Part shown: positions 36,722 to 45,922 of the stretch, in pieces | How the letters are laid out: the number at the start of each line of letters is the position of its first letter | Position numbering within the stretch: the first letter of the stretch is position 1 | From: Halpernia frigidisoli | Lineage (GTDB): Bacteria; Bacteroidota; Bacteroidia; Flavobacteriales; Weeksellaceae | Reading direction: 5' to 3' | Length of the DNA stretch: 64,000 bases | NCBI RefSeq assembly: GCF_900113805.1 | Contig: NZ_FOQT01000001.1 | Location: 62,001 to 126,000 of the forward strand | Notes under the pieces: generated by a model | What the model saw: the letters and a program-made list of their open reading frames with translations, nothing else | What the model was told of the DNA's origin: nothing | Database searches by the model: none | Translations under genes and position numbers: made by a program

Positions 36722-37975
36722 TCATTTTTGGATAACTACTGTTTCAAAAACACTTTGTTTTGATGTCTTTAGAATTACATAATAAATACCGTTTTTTAAT
36801 TTTGAAGTATTTATTTGTTTTTTGTTATTATCTTTTATCAAGACCTTTCCACTAGGTTCTATAAGGGTTATTTCATATTTGTCTGTGTTAGGAACAGTGA
36901 TATTTATAACTTCTTTCGCGGGATTAGGATAAATCTTGAAATTGTTAAAATCTTTAGCTTCAGTTGTTGCTAACACTGCACTATTTGTGTCAGCTTCAGA
37001 AAAATGTTGCATTGCCCCTAAAGCTGCTTTTGTAGTTTGAACTAAATACGGATAGGAAACATTTGCTGCAATGTCGGTACTTTTATGATAAGTTGGGTTA
37101 GGTTCAATTACTCCGCCACTCGCGTCAGTCATCCTTTCATAAAAACCGGTAATCACAAATCCTTTATTTTCAAAAGGCATATAATCTGATGAGTAGGCGT
37201 TGGAGAATAAACCGGTAAGATTTGAATATAAAGGTACACAATTCTTTAATTGTGTCGTCATTACTAAACTTTCTGCATCGTTTGAACTTTGTGTACCGGT
37301 TGTAACATTATTATATTTATCTGCTTCACAAGTGATACTGTTATTTGTTAAAGAGGTGTTACCACCAACCATATCAAGATTAAACATTACTTTTATACTT
37401 GTGCCGTTTGGTAAACTGTTGGCGTACTGTGTACTTCCAAACAAGCCGCCTGATACGCCATTGTAAGTTCCGGATTCTTCTGCATTAAAAAAAATAAATT
37501 TCACAGTGTAGTTCGTATTTACATTTTTTAAGATCCTTGCCGTTTCCAAAATTGCAGCGACCCCACTCAAGTTGTCGTTAGCACCAACTCCCGCAGCAAC
37601 GCTGTCAAAGTGTCCACCCATTATGACAAAAGTGTTTTTCTTTTGGGCATCAACACCAATTTTGGTCAAAATCAAATTTAGAATTGGCTTTGCCGTTGTT
37701 CCAACATTTTGAATAACCATATCTGCATCAGTGTAGCCAAAAGTTTTGAGTTTTGCCACAATGTAATCTAAAGCTGCTTTATTATTACTGTAGTAATTAG
37801 TATAGGAAGCAGTGCTTCCAAGATGTCTTATGCCTTTGGAAACCAAATCTGCGTTATAAGTTTGTAAGTTTGTTTGCAATACAAGATCAGCCCTGTTTTT
37901 ATATTCCTGTGTGAATGTTTGAGAAAAACCCATTACTGATAATGCCAAAAGTGAAGGGTATAGAATTTTTTTCAT
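36722..37975 (-). CDS. secreted M28 family metallopeptidase with T9SS C-terminal sorting domain
   Basis: 417 residues. Signal peptide (MKKILYPSLLALSVMGFSQ), then a zinc aminopeptidase domain with the M28 ligands: GGHFDSV (His and nearby Asp), GANDNLSGVAAILE (bridging Asp), FNAEESG (catalytic Glu-Glu) and NLDMVGG. The last about 75 residues are a type A sorting domain (FKIYPNPAKEVINI ... GKVLI ... LKNGIYYVIL), which sends the protein through the type IX secretion system to the surface or medium. Likely extracellular peptide digestion. Confidence 0.92.
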   Translation of the reverse strand: MKKILYPSLLALSVMGFSQTFTQEYKNRADLVLQTNLQTYNADLVSKGIRHLGSTASYTNYYSNNKAALDYIVAKLKTFGYTDADMVIQNVGTTAKPILNLILTKIGVDAQKKNTFVIMGGHFDSVAAGVGANDNLSGVAAILETARILKNVNTNYTVKFIFFNAEESGTYNGVSGGLFGSTQYANSLPNGTSIKVMFNLDMVGGNTSLTNNSITCEADKYNNVTTGTQSSNDAESLVMTTQLKNCVPLYSNLTGLFSNAYSSDYMPFENKGFVITGFYERMTDASGGVIEPNPTYHKSTDIAANVSYPYLVQTTKAALGAMQHFSEADTNSAVLATTEAKDFNNFKIYPNPAKEVINITVPNTDKYEITLIEPSGKVLIKDNNKKQINTSKLKNGIYYVILKTSKQSVFETVVIQK

Positions 37976-38166
37976 TTAATTAATTTTCATCAAATGTAGT
38001 AAAAAAACTTAAATAACTATTTATTATTATTAAATTGATAATAATCATTTTCATATATTTATGTAATTTAAAAATCGTTTATTTTAAAAATAAATTGAAT
38101 ATTCAAAGCATTTTTACGTGAATATTACTTTAAAAAATATCAATAAATTTTCTAACTAAAACAAAA

Positions 38167-38194
38167 AAAATCCCGAAGAAAACTTCGGGATTTT
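38167..38194 (-). terminator. rho-independent terminator after rplT
   Basis: Perfect 12-bp stem, AAAATCCCGAAG with CTTCGGGATTTT, four-base loop; on the minus strand a T run follows. It lies 27 bases beyond the rplT stop. Confidence 0.88.
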
Positions 38195-38220
38195 TTATAT
38201 TGATAACAAAAATTCTTAAT

Positions 38221-38565
38221 TTATTTTACTTGATCTACGATTGCTTTGAAAGCTTCAGGATGATTCATTGCTAAATCTGCTAAAACTTTTCTGTTCAACT
38301 CAATGTTGCTCTTTTTCAAAGCGCCCATAAACTGGCTGTAAGACATTCCGTATTCTCTTGCACCCGCGTTGATACGCATGATCCAAAGGCTTCTGAAATT
38401 TCTTTTCTTCTCTTTTCTACCACGGTAAGCATATTCCATTGCTTTGTGTACCGCATTCTTGGCAACAGTCCATACATTCTTTCTTCTACCGAAAAAACCT
38501 TTGGCTTGTTTCATTAATTTTTTTCTACGCGCTCTGGACGCTACAGAATTTACTGATCTTGGCAT
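38221..38565 (-). CDS. rplT: 50S ribosomal protein L20
   Basis: 114 residues, typical start [30 protein letters not shown] with the basic N-terminal extension that contacts 23S rRNA, and [22 protein letters not shown]20 is needed for 50S assembly and in many bacteria represses its own operon. Second gene of rpmI-rplT; the 121-base gap to rpmI is longer than usual and shows no obvious hairpin to me. Confidence 0.97.
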   Translation of the reverse strand: MPRSVNSVASRARRKKLMKQAKGFFGRRKNVWTVAKNAVHKAMEYAYRGRKEKKRNFRSLWIMRINAGAREYGMSYSQFMGALKKSNIELNRKVLADLAMNHPEAFKAIVDQVK

Positions 38566-38686
38566 AATTAAATTTGTTTTTTTGAAAAGGGCGGCAAACT
38601 ATTTCATTGCACTTATTTGCACCGTTTCAGGGTTAAATTTTATTGAAATTTTTGAATTTCTATAAACCGGTTGAGATTTATAAAAA

Positions 38687-38884
38687 CTACTTTAAAGCTA
38701 ATTGACGTAAAACACTTTTCGTATCCACTTTCGCAACGTAAGAAGTCTGCGTAAGATTTCTCTTTTGCTTCGTTTCTTTTTTAGTTAAAATGTGGCTTTT
38801 AAAAGCACCTTTTCTTTTAATTTTACCAGTTCCGGTAAGCTTAAAACGCTTTTTAGCACCTGATTTAGTTTTTAATTTTGGCAT
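38687..38884 (-). CDS. rpmI: 50S ribosomal protein L35
   Basis: 65 residues, [31 protein letters not shown] (family-typical) and a lysine-rich body. Forms the classic infC-rpmI-rplT order, but a terminator and a long gap lie between infC and rpmI, and a promoter-like element is present in that gap. Confidence 0.97.
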   Translation of the reverse strand: MPKLKTKSGAKKRFKLTGTGKIKRKGAFKSHILTKKETKQKRNLTQTSYVAKVDTKSVLRQLALK

Positions 38885-38968
38885 TTTGCTTAATTTATAT
38901 ATTTGTTATCAATATCTCTTCACGATGCAAACGCCTTCAAACAGAAATGTTCACATTTTTTCAGACTG

Positions 38969-39001
38969 CAAAAGTACAAAAATTTGTGCAACTTTCTGCA
39001 A
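38969..39001 (-). promoter_or_regulatory. probable promoter of rpmI-rplT
   Basis: On the minus strand TACTTTTG (38976 down to 38969) fits TAnnTTTG, with a TTG at 39001-38999, 22 bases away. This predicts an mRNA leader of about 80 bases before rpmI. Confidence 0.45.
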
Positions 39002-39094
39002 CATCTGCCACACTTTTACATTGAAATTTAAGTCAATTCTTAATATTAGAATATTTTTGGAGCAAGCAAGTTTGTCAATTGTTCGAAGATCAGT

Positions 39095-39159
39095 CCGGCT
39101 TTCCACTATATCTTTTTCTTTTTTGGCAAAAAAAAGAAAAAGATATAGTGGAAAGCCGG
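39095..39159. repeat. perfect 30-bp inverted repeat (hairpin element) between infC and rpmI
   Basis: Bases 39095-39124 are the exact reverse complement of 39130-39159, with a five-base loop (GGCAA). The arm includes CCACTATATCTTTTTC. The right arm shares AAAAGATATAGTGGA with the element at 42070-42155. The rest of the 38885-39285 gap holds the promoter and terminator listed separately; I see no gene in it. Confidence 0.9.
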
Positions 39160-39238
39160 GCTAAAAAGAAGAGTTATGTTTCTTTGAAAGTAAGAGAAAA
39201 CTAAGATTTTATGAAAATCATTTATATTTTAAAACAAA

Positions 39239-39263
39239 AAAGAGACCCAAAAAAAGTCTCTTT
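39239..39263 (-). terminator. rho-independent terminator after infC
   Basis: AAAGAGAC (39239-39246) pairs with GTCTCTTT (39256-39263); on the minus strand a T-rich tract follows. It lies 22 bases beyond the infC stop. Confidence 0.75.
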
Positions 39264-39285
39264 AAATATTTATAAAAGCAAAAAT

Positions 39286-39846
39286 TTATTTTGCTGGTTT
39301 CTTTGGGCTCATCATCATGATCATTCTTTTTCCTTCCAGTTTAGGAAGTTGATCAACTTTGCCAATATGTTCTAATTCCTGAGCTAGTTTCAATAGTAAA
39401 ATCTCACCCTGATCTTTAAAAACAATTGAACGGCCTTTAAAGAAAACGTAAGTTTTCAGTTTAGAACCTTCTTCCAAAAATTTCTCAGCGTGTTTTTTCT
39501 TGAAATCGTAATCGTGATCATCCGTTTGTGGACCGAAACGTATTTCTTTTACAACAACTTTTACCTGCTTGGCTTTAAGTTCTTTGGTTTTCTTTTTTTG
39601 TTCGTAAAGAAATTTCTTATAATCTAAAATCCGACTGATGAATGGTTCAGACTTATCTGAAATCACTACTAAGTCCAATTCCTGATCTCTCGCAATTTGC
39701 TTTGCTTTTTCCAGTGGATAAACACCTGGTTCCACATTATCGCCAACAAGACGTACTTCTCGTGCTCGGATTTTATCATTTATTTGATGTAAATCTTCCT
39801 GTACGCGTCTCTGTGGACCTCTGCTATTAAATCGTTTTAGTGCTAT
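39286..39846 (-). CDS. infC: translation initiation factor IF-3 with a non-canonical AUA start
   Basis: 186 residues if read from ATA at 39846-39844. The first ATG/GTG/TTG in frame is a GTG at 39735, which would remove the first 37 residues, yet those encode the conserved IF-3 start ([13 protein letters not shown], then [21 protein letters not shown]). An in-frame TAA lies five codons upstream of the ATA, leaving ATA as the only plausible start. Rare start codons on infC are known to let IF-3 control its own synthesis (AUU in Escherichia coli). N-domain, KKK-rich linker ([20 protein letters not shown]) and C-domain are intact. Downstream of thrS, gap 101 bases. Confidence 0.93.
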   Translation of the reverse strand: MALKRFNSRGPQRRVQEDLHQINDKIRAREVRLVGDNVEPGVYPLEKAKQIARDQELDLVVISDKSEPFISRILDYKKFLYEQKKKTKELKAKQVKVVVKEIRFGPQTDDHDYDFKKKHAEKFLEEGSKLKTYVFFKGRSIVFKDQGEILLLKLAQELEHIGKVDQLPKLEGKRMIMMMSPKKPAK

Positions 39847-39871
39847 GGTTGTATAATTTTAAAGTTAATTC

Positions 39872-39902
39872 TTGTCATTGCGAGCGTAGCGAAGCAATCC
39901 GT
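39872..39902. repeat. short dispersed palindromic element between thrS and infC
   Basis: The sequence TTGTCATTGCGAGCGTAGCG followed by AAGCAATCC is imperfectly palindromic (TTGC.GAGC ... GC.AA) and is a wording seen as a dispersed repeat in many genomes. Only one copy in this window, so the repeat status is from general knowledge. Confidence 0.5.
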
Positions 39903-39947
39903 TACAACTCTCTTTATATGTCTTTTTTTTTTAAAAATTGCGAAAAT

Positions 39948-41867
39948 CTAAACTTTCGCTTCTTTTAAAAAATAATTTGCGAAGTCTTCTATGCTCATTT
40001 CGCCTAGATCGCCTTCGCCGCGTTTTCTAACAGAAACCGTGCCGTTTACCTCTTCATTTTCGCCTACTACAAGCATAAATGGTAACTTCTGCAATTCTGC
40101 GTCTCTTATCTTTTTTCCGGTTTTCTCATTTCGGTCATCAATAAGTCCGTAAATATCGTGATTTTCTAACAATTGTGAAACTTTTTTCGCATAATCTACA
40201 TATTTTTCACTAATTGGTAAAATCGTAAACTGATCCGGCGCCAACCAAAGTGGAAAATCACCCGCTGTATTTTCTAATAAAATCGCGATGAAACGTTCCA
40301 TAGAGCCAAACGGCGCTCTGTGAATCATCACCGGACGGTGTTTTTCATTATCACTTCCATTGTACCAAAGATCAAAACGTTCGGGTAAATTGTAATCAAC
40401 CTGAATGGTTCCCAACTGCCATTTTCTTCCCAAAGCATCTTTCACCATGAAATCTAATTTTGGTCCGTAAAATGCTGCTTCACCGTATTCTATAACTGTG
40501 GTCAGATTTTTCTCTTTTGCTGCGGTAATAATTGCAGTTTCGGCTTTTTCCCAATTTTCATCAGAACCGATGTATTTTTCTTTATTGTCAGGGTCACGCA
40601 AAGAAATTTGAGTCACGAAATCTTCAAATCCTAAAGATTTAAATACATAAAGTGTCAAATCGATTACTTTTTTAAACTCTTCCATCAGTTGATCCGGCGT
40701 ACAGAAAATATGCGCATCATCCTGAGTAAAACCACGAACTCTCGTTAAACCGTGTAATTCACCAGATTGTTCATATCTATAAACTGTTCCAAATTCTGCG
40801 TAGCGTTTCGGCAGATCTTTGTAAGACCATTGTGAAGTTTTGTAAATCTCACAATGGTGCGGACAATTCATGGGTTTCAGCATAAATTCTTCACCTTCGT
40901 TTGGTGTTTTAATGGGCTGAAAACTATCTGCGCCATATTTATCCCAATGTCCGGAAGTGACATATAATTCCTTCGAACCAATGTGCGGCGTCATTACAAA
41001 TTCGTAACCGCCTTTTTTCTGTGCTTTTGAAAGAAATTCTTCCAGTTTTTTTCTTAAAGCCGTTCCTTTTGGTAACCACAAAGGCAAACCTTGTCCCACT
41101 TTTTCTGAGAAAGCAAAAATGCCTAATTCTTTACCTAATTTTCGGTGATCGCGGCGTTTCGCTTCTTCTAATCTTTCTAAATATTCTGTTAGATCTTTTT
41201 GTTTTGGGAAAGAAATACCGTAAACTCTTGTTAGTTGTTTGTTTTTTTCACTTCCTCTCCAATATGCGCCCGCTGCATTCAACACTTTTACCGCTTTTAC
41301 AATTCCAGTTCCTGGAATGTGACCGCCACGACAGAGATCAACAAAATCTTCGTGTTTTACAAAAGTAATTTCACCATCATTTAAATTGGTAATTAATTCC
41401 TCTTTATATGGATTGTCAGCGTATTCTTTTAAGGCGTCCGCTTTAGAAACCGGATATTTTTCAAACGTTGAATTTAATCTTGCGTGTTCAAGCATTTTCT
41501 TTTCGATCTTTTCAAAGTCTTTTTCAGATAAAACTTCGTCACCAAAATCTACGTCATAATAGAAACCTTGCTCAATTGCAGGTCCGATCGTCAGTTTTGC
41601 ATTTGGATAAAAATCTAAAATCGCTTGCGCTAAAAGATGCGCTGAAGAATGCCAGAATGCTTTTTTTCCTAAATCATCATTCCACGTTAAAAGTTGCACC
41701 GTAGAATCTTCTGTTATTGGCGTCGTCGTTTCTACCTGCGTTCCGTCCACAATAGCGGATATTACGTTTCTCGCCAAACCTTCACTGATGGATTTTGCGA
41801 TGTCGATAGGCGTTGTGGCCTGGTCAAATTCTCTGATGCTTCCGTCTGGAAGTGTGATCTTAATCAT
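39948..41867 (-). CDS. thrS: threonyl-tRNA synthetase
   Basis: 639 residues, the full family length. N-terminal TGS domain ([24 protein letters not shown]), editing domain with [11 protein letters not shown] and the zinc-type HIPGTGIVK region, class II catalytic core with [14 protein letters not shown] (zinc Cys), [27 protein letters not shown] (motif 2, split) and [17 protein letters not shown] (motif 3), then the anticodon-binding domain ([10 protein letters not shown] onward). Heads the thrS-infC group. Confidence 0.97.
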   Translation of the reverse strand: MIKITLPDGSIREFDQATTPIDIAKSISEGLARNVISAIVDGTQVETTTPITEDSTVQLLTWNDDLGKKAFWHSSAHLLAQAILDFYPNAKLTIGPAIEQGFYYDVDFGDEVLSEKDFEKIEKKMLEHARLNSTFEKYPVSKADALKEYADNPYKEELITNLNDGEITFVKHEDFVDLCRGGHIPGTGIVKAVKVLNAAGAYWRGSEKNKQLTRVYGISFPKQKDLTEYLERLEEAKRRDHRKLGKELGIFAFSEKVGQGLPLWLPKGTALRKKLEEFLSKAQKKGGYEFVMTPHIGSKELYVTSGHWDKYGADSFQPIKTPNEGEEFMLKPMNCPHHCEIYKTSQWSYKDLPKRYAEFGTVYRYEQSGELHGLTRVRGFTQDDAHIFCTPDQLMEEFKKVIDLTLYVFKSLGFEDFVTQISLRDPDNKEKYIGSDENWEKAETAIITAAKEKNLTTVIEYGEAAFYGPKLDFMVKDALGRKWQLGTIQVDYNLPERFDLWYNGSDNEKHRPVMIHRAPFGSMERFIAILLENTAGDFPLWLAPDQFTILPISEKYVDYAKKVSQLLENHDIYGLIDDRNEKTGKKIRDAELQKLPFMLVVGENEEVNGTVSVRKRGEGDLGEMSIEDFANYFLKEAKV

Positions 41868-41884
41868 ATATAATTATTGAAGCG

Positions 41885-41892
41885 CAAATTTA
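41885..41892 (-). promoter_or_regulatory. -7 promoter element of thrS
   Basis: Minus strand TAAATTTG, matching TAnnTTTG, 18 bases before the thrS start. No clear -33 element. Confidence 0.4.
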
Positions 41893-42069
41893 CGAAAATT
41901 CTTTAGTTAAAATCGGGTGGAAATTTGAGTATTGTTATCACAATTTGCACTGAAAAATTCTCTACCTCGAATGAGACAAATTTGTAATACTTATCAATAT
42001 TTTGTTTTCCTGAATAATAATGCTTGCTTAAAGTTTTTATGAAAAATTTTCAATTTCGCGAAACTTGTA

Positions 42070-42155
42070 ACTAGCCCCGATGGGAACGGCATCCTTTTTT
42101 GACGCGAGCGAAGCGAGCGCCAAAAAAGATATAGTGGACAGCGGGATTAGCTTCT
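42070..42155. repeat. dispersed imperfect palindrome upstream of purA
   Basis: Outer arms CTAGCCCCG (42071-42079) and CGGGATTAG; inner arms CTTTTTTG and CAAAAAAG around GCGAGCGAAGCGAGCGC, itself nearly palindromic. The right half shares AAAAGATATAGTGGA with the hairpin at 39095-39159. This wording is typical of a repeat family in Chryseobacterium-like genomes (general knowledge). The remaining part of the 41868-42251 gap holds promoters only. Confidence 0.75.
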
Positions 42156-42193
42156 AAAAATCTGACAAATAATTTAAAAATTATCAACTCTAA

Positions 42194-42225
42194 TTTGCCG
42201 ACTTTATATATTAAAACTAAATTTG
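42194..42225 (+). promoter_or_regulatory. purA promoter
   Basis: TTTG (42194-42197), 20 bases, TAAATTTG (42218-42225): a good Bacteroidota promoter. It predicts a transcript start near 42231, which rules out the in-frame start at 42195 and supports the ATG at 42252. Confidence 0.6.
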
Positions 42226-42251
42226 TAGAAATCCAAAAAATAAAGGAAAAT

Positions 42252-43538
42252 ATGGCAACTTATGTGGTAGTTGGTCTTCAGTACGGCGACGAGGGAAAGG
42301 GTAAAATTACCGATGTTCTTTCTGCTAAATCTGATTATGTAGTGCGTTTTCAGGGCGGTGACAATGCGGGACACACCGTTTATGTAGGCGAGGAAAAGTT
42401 TGTGCTGCATCTTTTGCCATCCGGCGTTTTGCAGTGTAAAGGAAAATGCGTGATCGCAAATGGAGTGGTGGTGAACCCGAAAGCGTTTCTTAGCGAAATC
42501 AAGCAAATTGAGGACAAAAATATGAGAACGGATCACGTTTTTATTTCCCGAAGAGCGCATGTAATTATGCCATATCACATATTATTAGACACTTACCGCG
42601 AGGAAGAAGAGGGTGGCACTTTTATCGGGACGACGAAAAAAGGAATTGGACCTTGCTACGAAGATAAAATTGCAAGGGTTGGAATAAGAATGATCGATCT
42701 TTTGAATCCTGAAGTTTTAGCGGAAAAAATTAAGAAAAATCTGAAGATTAAAAATTCGCTTTTCGAGAAATATTTTGAGAAACCGACGTTGGATTTTAAT
42801 ACGGTTTATAAGGAATTTTTAGAATTAGGTGAAAAATTAAAAGACCGAATCGTAGATACCGAATTTGAATTAAATGAAGCGATCCACGACGGTAAAAATA
42901 TTTTATTTGAAGGCGCGCAGGCGGCAATGCTTGATATTGATTTTGGAACTTATCCTTTTGTAACGTCATCTTCGCCTACAACTGGCGGCGTTTGTACGGG
43001 TGCAGGCGTTCCGCCAACAAGTCTGCAAAATTTAATTGGTGTGGCAAAAGCGTACACAACCAGAGTTGGCGAAGGACCTTTTCCAACGGAATTAGATAAC
43101 GAATTAGGCGAAAAAATCAGACAAATTGGTTTTGAATTTGGTGCCACAACTGGAAGACCGAGAAGAACGGGTTGGTTGGATTTAGTTTCGCTAAAACACG
43201 CGTGTATGATCAACGGAATTAATAATTTAGTGATCACAAAACTGGATGTTTTATCAGGAATTTATCCTTTAAAAATAGCGACTAAATACAAAACTGAAGA
43301 TGGAAAAATCATAGATTATTTTACTTCTTCTACGACAAAACTTTACAATTACGAACCGATTTTTGAAGAATTGGAAGGTTGGGAAGAAGATCTTACAAAA
43401 GTGACTTCTTATGAAGAATTACCGAAAAATGCGCAGAAATATATTGAGTTTATTGAGAAATATTTAGGAATTAATGTTTATCTGGTTTCTGTGGGACCGG
43501 AAAGAAATCAGAATATTATTCGGAAGGAGTTGTTTTAG
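42252..43538 (+). CDS. purA: adenylosuccinate synthetase
   Basis: Joins IMP and aspartate with GTP to adenylosuccinate, first step from IMP to AMP. 428 residues from MATYVVVGLQYGDEGKGK (P-loop GDEGKGK). NAGHTVY, GTTKKGIGPCYEDK, FEGAQAAMLDIDFGTYPFVTSS, TGRPRRTGWLD and the final YLVSVGPER are present. The start is preceded by AAAGGAAA and supported by the promoter position. Confidence 0.97.
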   Translation: MATYVVVGLQYGDEGKGKITDVLSAKSDYVVRFQGGDNAGHTVYVGEEKFVLHLLPSGVLQCKGKCVIANGVVVNPKAFLSEIKQIEDKNMRTDHVFISRRAHVIMPYHILLDTYREEEEGGTFIGTTKKGIGPCYEDKIARVGIRMIDLLNPEVLAEKIKKNLKIKNSLFEKYFEKPTLDFNTVYKEFLELGEKLKDRIVDTEFELNEAIHDGKNILFEGAQAAMLDIDFGTYPFVTSSSPTTGGVCTGAGVPPTSLQNLIGVAKAYTTRVGEGPFPTELDNELGEKIRQIGFEFGATTGRPRRTGWLDLVSLKHACMINGINNLVITKLDVLSGIYPLKIATKYKTEDGKIIDYFTSSTTKLYNYEPIFEELEGWEEDLTKVTSYEELPKNAQKYIEFIEKYLGINVYLVSVGPERNQNIIRKELF

Positions 43539-43568
43539 CATCTTAATTTTAGAAATAATCCGAAAATT

Positions 43569-43943
43569 ATGAAAAAAGTTATTTTTAAAAATTTGTGTTT
43601 TTTTTATGGATTAATTATTTTCATAATAATTCTTTTACTTCTAAATCTTGTTACAATTTTTTCAACTTTTGAAATAAAAATCTTATTACCAATTATTATA
43701 CAGACTTTACTTTTAGTATTAATATTTGAAAAACATATAATTTTAAAACTAATATTGAAAATTTGGAGTGGGATCTTTTTTATTGCTGCATTTGGAATGA
43801 AGCTTTTTGGAATGTTTTTAAAAGATATTTCTTACGATTTTCAAACTTTTAATATCCAAAAGTATCTTTTGCCAACTTTTATGTTACTGATTGGAGTATT
43901 AATTTTCGTTTTAACTGACAAAACTGTTGAAAAAGTAAAATGA
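43569..43943 (+). CDS. small membrane protein, unknown
   Basis: 124 residues with about four hydrophobic segments (FYGLIIFIIILLLLNLVTIF, LLPIIIQTLLLVLIF, IWSGIFFIAAFGMKLFGMF, LLPTFMLLIGVLIFVL). No family recognised. Its end overlaps the cryptochrome start by four bases (ATGA), so the two are probably cotranscribed and coupled. Confidence 0.6.
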   Translation: MKKVIFKNLCFFYGLIIFIIILLLLNLVTIFSTFEIKILLPIIIQTLLLVLIFEKHIILKLILKIWSGIFFIAAFGMKLFGMFLKDISYDFQTFNIQKYLLPTFMLLIGVLIFVLTDKTVEKVK

Positions 43944-45328
43944 AAAAAGGTCTCGTCTGGTTTAAAAATGATCTGCGGCTTCACGATAATGAAGTCTTGA
44001 TAAAAGCCATAGAAGAATGTGACGAACTTATTTTCTGTTATAGTATTGAGAGAACTCTTTTTGAAAAAATCATTTATGGTTTTCGAAAAGCAGACATCAA
44101 TCGCTTTAAATTTTTAGAACAATCGCTTTTAAATCTGCAGGAAAATCTGGAAAAATTAGACGGCCATTTAATTATTGGTGAAAATTCTGCTTTGGAAACT
44201 TTGCCAGAATTGGTTGAGAAATATAAGATCAGCAATATTTATGCGGAAGAAGAATATGCAAGTGAAGAATTAAATTTAATTAAGGAAATAAAAGCAAAAA
44301 TTCCTGATGTCAATTTTAATTTTTTTTGGGGCAAAACGCTTTATCATAAAGATGATATTCCGTTTACAATTGATAAAATTCCTTTAACTAGTAAGGCCTA
44401 CAGAATTCCTGCAGGCAAAGAATCTGAACCGCGGAAAACTTTTGACAGCCCAAAAGAATTAAAAGCTTTTAAAAAAGTAAAAAGCACGAAATTCCCTTCC
44501 TATAAAGATTATGGTTTTACGAAAAAGGAATATGATTCCGCAAAACCATTTCTGGAAGGTGGCGAAACTTTAGCCTTGGAAAGACTTCAATATTATACTT
44601 TTAAATCTGAACTTTTAACCGGTTATCGATGGAGCAGAAACCGATCTGACGGTTTGGATTACAGTTCAAAATTCTCACATTATTTAGCTTTGGGTTGTAT
44701 TTCGCCACGACAAATTTTTAGAACTGTAAAAGAGTACGAAGAGAAGATAAAGAAAAATCAAAGTACTTGGTGGTTGATTTTTGAATTGGTTTGGCGGGAT
44801 TATTTTACCTTTAAAGGAATGCGTTTCGGCGATGAAATATTTTTTACAAAAGGTTATAAAAATAAAGAAATTGAATGGGAAAATGATCCCGAAAAGTTTA
44901 AAAGATGGTGCGATGGAACGACAGGAATTCCTTTTATTGATGCGCATATGCGACAGTTAAATGAAACTGGATATATGAGTAATCGCGGAAGGGTAAATTG
45001 TGCGAGTTATTTCGTCCACGACTTAAAAATCGACTGGACTTGGGGCGCTTCTTATTTTGAAAGTAAATTGATCGATTACGACGTGAGCTCCAACTGGATG
45101 AATTGGCACATGCAGGCGTTTGAGATTTGGTACACCAATCCTGTTCATCAACAAAATAAATATAAAGCGCAGGATTTTATTAGAAAATGGATCCCTGAAT
45201 TAAAAGATACCAATAATATTGAAGCATTAATTCCGTGGCAGTTTAATTTTCCTGATTATCCACAACCAATTGAAGTTTTTAAAAAATGGACAAGAGCCAT
45301 TAATTTAATTGAGAAATTGAAACCTTAA
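43940..45328 (+). CDS. cryptochrome/photolyase, probably DASH family
   Basis: 462-residue FAD flavoprotein. N-terminal alpha/beta antenna domain (GLVWFKNDLRLHDNEVL) and C-terminal FAD-binding helical domain: LTGYRWSRNRSDGLDYSSKFSHYLALGCISPRQI (split), LVWRDYFTFKGMRFGDEIF, CDGTTGIPFIDAHMRQLNETGYMSNRGRVNCASYFVHDL, and SNWMNWHMQ. The WRDYF.F..M..GD.IF wording and LYHKDDIPF favour cry-DASH, which repairs single-stranded cyclobutane dimers, over classical photolyase. No MTHF/8-HDF assignment is possible by eye. Confidence 0.88.
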   Translation: MKKGLVWFKNDLRLHDNEVLIKAIEECDELIFCYSIERTLFEKIIYGFRKADINRFKFLEQSLLNLQENLEKLDGHLIIGENSALETLPELVEKYKISNIYAEEEYASEELNLIKEIKAKIPDVNFNFFWGKTLYHKDDIPFTIDKIPLTSKAYRIPAGKESEPRKTFDSPKELKAFKKVKSTKFPSYKDYGFTKKEYDSAKPFLEGGETLALERLQYYTFKSELLTGYRWSRNRSDGLDYSSKFSHYLALGCISPRQIFRTVKEYEEKIKKNQSTWWLIFELVWRDYFTFKGMRFGDEIFFTKGYKNKEIEWENDPEKFKRWCDGTTGIPFIDAHMRQLNETGYMSNRGRVNCASYFVHDLKIDWTWGASYFESKLIDYDVSSNWMNWHMQAFEIWYTNPVHQQNKYKAQDFIRKWIPELKDTNNIEALIPWQFNFPDYPQPIEVFKKWTRAINLIEKLKP

Positions 45329-45329
45329 A

Positions 45330-45584
45330 TTACAAAGGTTTTTTAAGTCGAAGTCGAATCGGACCAATTAATTTTGAAATATTTTGATTTTTAATTTCGC
45401 CTTTTTGTGAAACTTCAATCAAATTTTCATTAATTAATTCTTGCGCAACATTGCGAACTTCATCCATTTTTTCCCGCCAAATATCAGGAAATAATTCACG
45501 CGCAACTTCCGATGGACAAAATGTTTTCTCAAAACCGCGATCTTTTGCAAATTTTAGATGAGCATTTCTTATAATTTCAGACAA
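45330..45584 (-). CDS. DUF3253-family winged-helix protein
   Basis: 84 residues. FCPSEVARELFPDIWREKMDEVRNVAQELINENLIEVSQKGE is the DUF3253 pattern, a small winged-helix-like domain; the end GPIRLRLKK is typical. Function not established. Convergent with the cryptochrome gene (two-base gap) and 24 bases after the DUF2945 gene on the same strand. Confidence 0.8.
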   Translation of the reverse strand: MSEIIRNAHLKFAKDRGFEKTFCPSEVARELFPDIWREKMDEVRNVAQELINENLIEVSQKGEIKNQNISKLIGPIRLRLKKPL

Positions 45585-45608
45585 TGTTGTTAAATTTAGA
45601 TTAGAAAA

Positions 45609-45821
45609 TTAATCTGCTTTTTCAACTTCACTTTCCAGCTTCAAAACTTTGTCGCCATCTTCCTGCTCAATAAGCAAAGCTTTATTATCTTTTTCGCCTT
45701 TTCGTGTAATTTTAGAACCTTTTATAGTTTTGGTGATTTCTTCTGTATGTGTTTCAATCACTTTTCCTGTCGCCGTTCCGCTTCCCCATTTCCACTGGAC
45801 TTTTGTTCCTTTTTTGATCAT
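45609..45821 (-). CDS. DUF2945 (HVA1/TUDOR-like) protein
   Basis: 70 residues, KKGTKVQWKWGSGTATGKVIETHTEEITKTIKGSKITRKGEKDNKALLIEQEDGDKVLKLESEV in layout: a small all-beta SH3/Tudor-like fold named after a fungal hypervirulence-associated protein. Common next to DUF3253 genes. Bacterial function unknown. Confidence 0.85.
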   Translation of the reverse strand: MIKKGTKVQWKWGSGTATGKVIETHTEEITKTIKGSKITRKGEKDNKALLIEQEDGDKVLKLESEVEKAD

Positions 45822-45879
45822 AATTTTTTATTTTAAAGGTAATAAAAATATTAAATAATTTTAAAAAATCCACAAAAAA

Positions 45880-45907
45880 AAGCACCTTTCTCAAGATGCT
45901 TTTTTCA
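45880..45907 (-). terminator. terminator after the acyl-CoA dehydrogenase gene
   Basis: AAGCACCTT (45880-45888) pairs with AAGATGCTT (45893-45901), one G-U; T-rich on the minus-strand side. Confidence 0.7.
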
Positions 45908-45922
45908 TTTATTTAATAAATA

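Noticed and set aside
38566-38686. L20-binding leader between rpmI and rplT
   Set aside because: The gap is long enough but I could not find a convincing pseudoknot or rRNA-like site by eye.
42195-42251. Upstream start of purA
   Set aside because: It would begin inside the -33 element of a good promoter; MATYVVVGLQYGDEGKGK is the conserved start.
42204-42578. 124-codon minus-strand frame at the purA start
   Set aside because: Overlaps the conserved purA coding region and promoter; a shadow frame.
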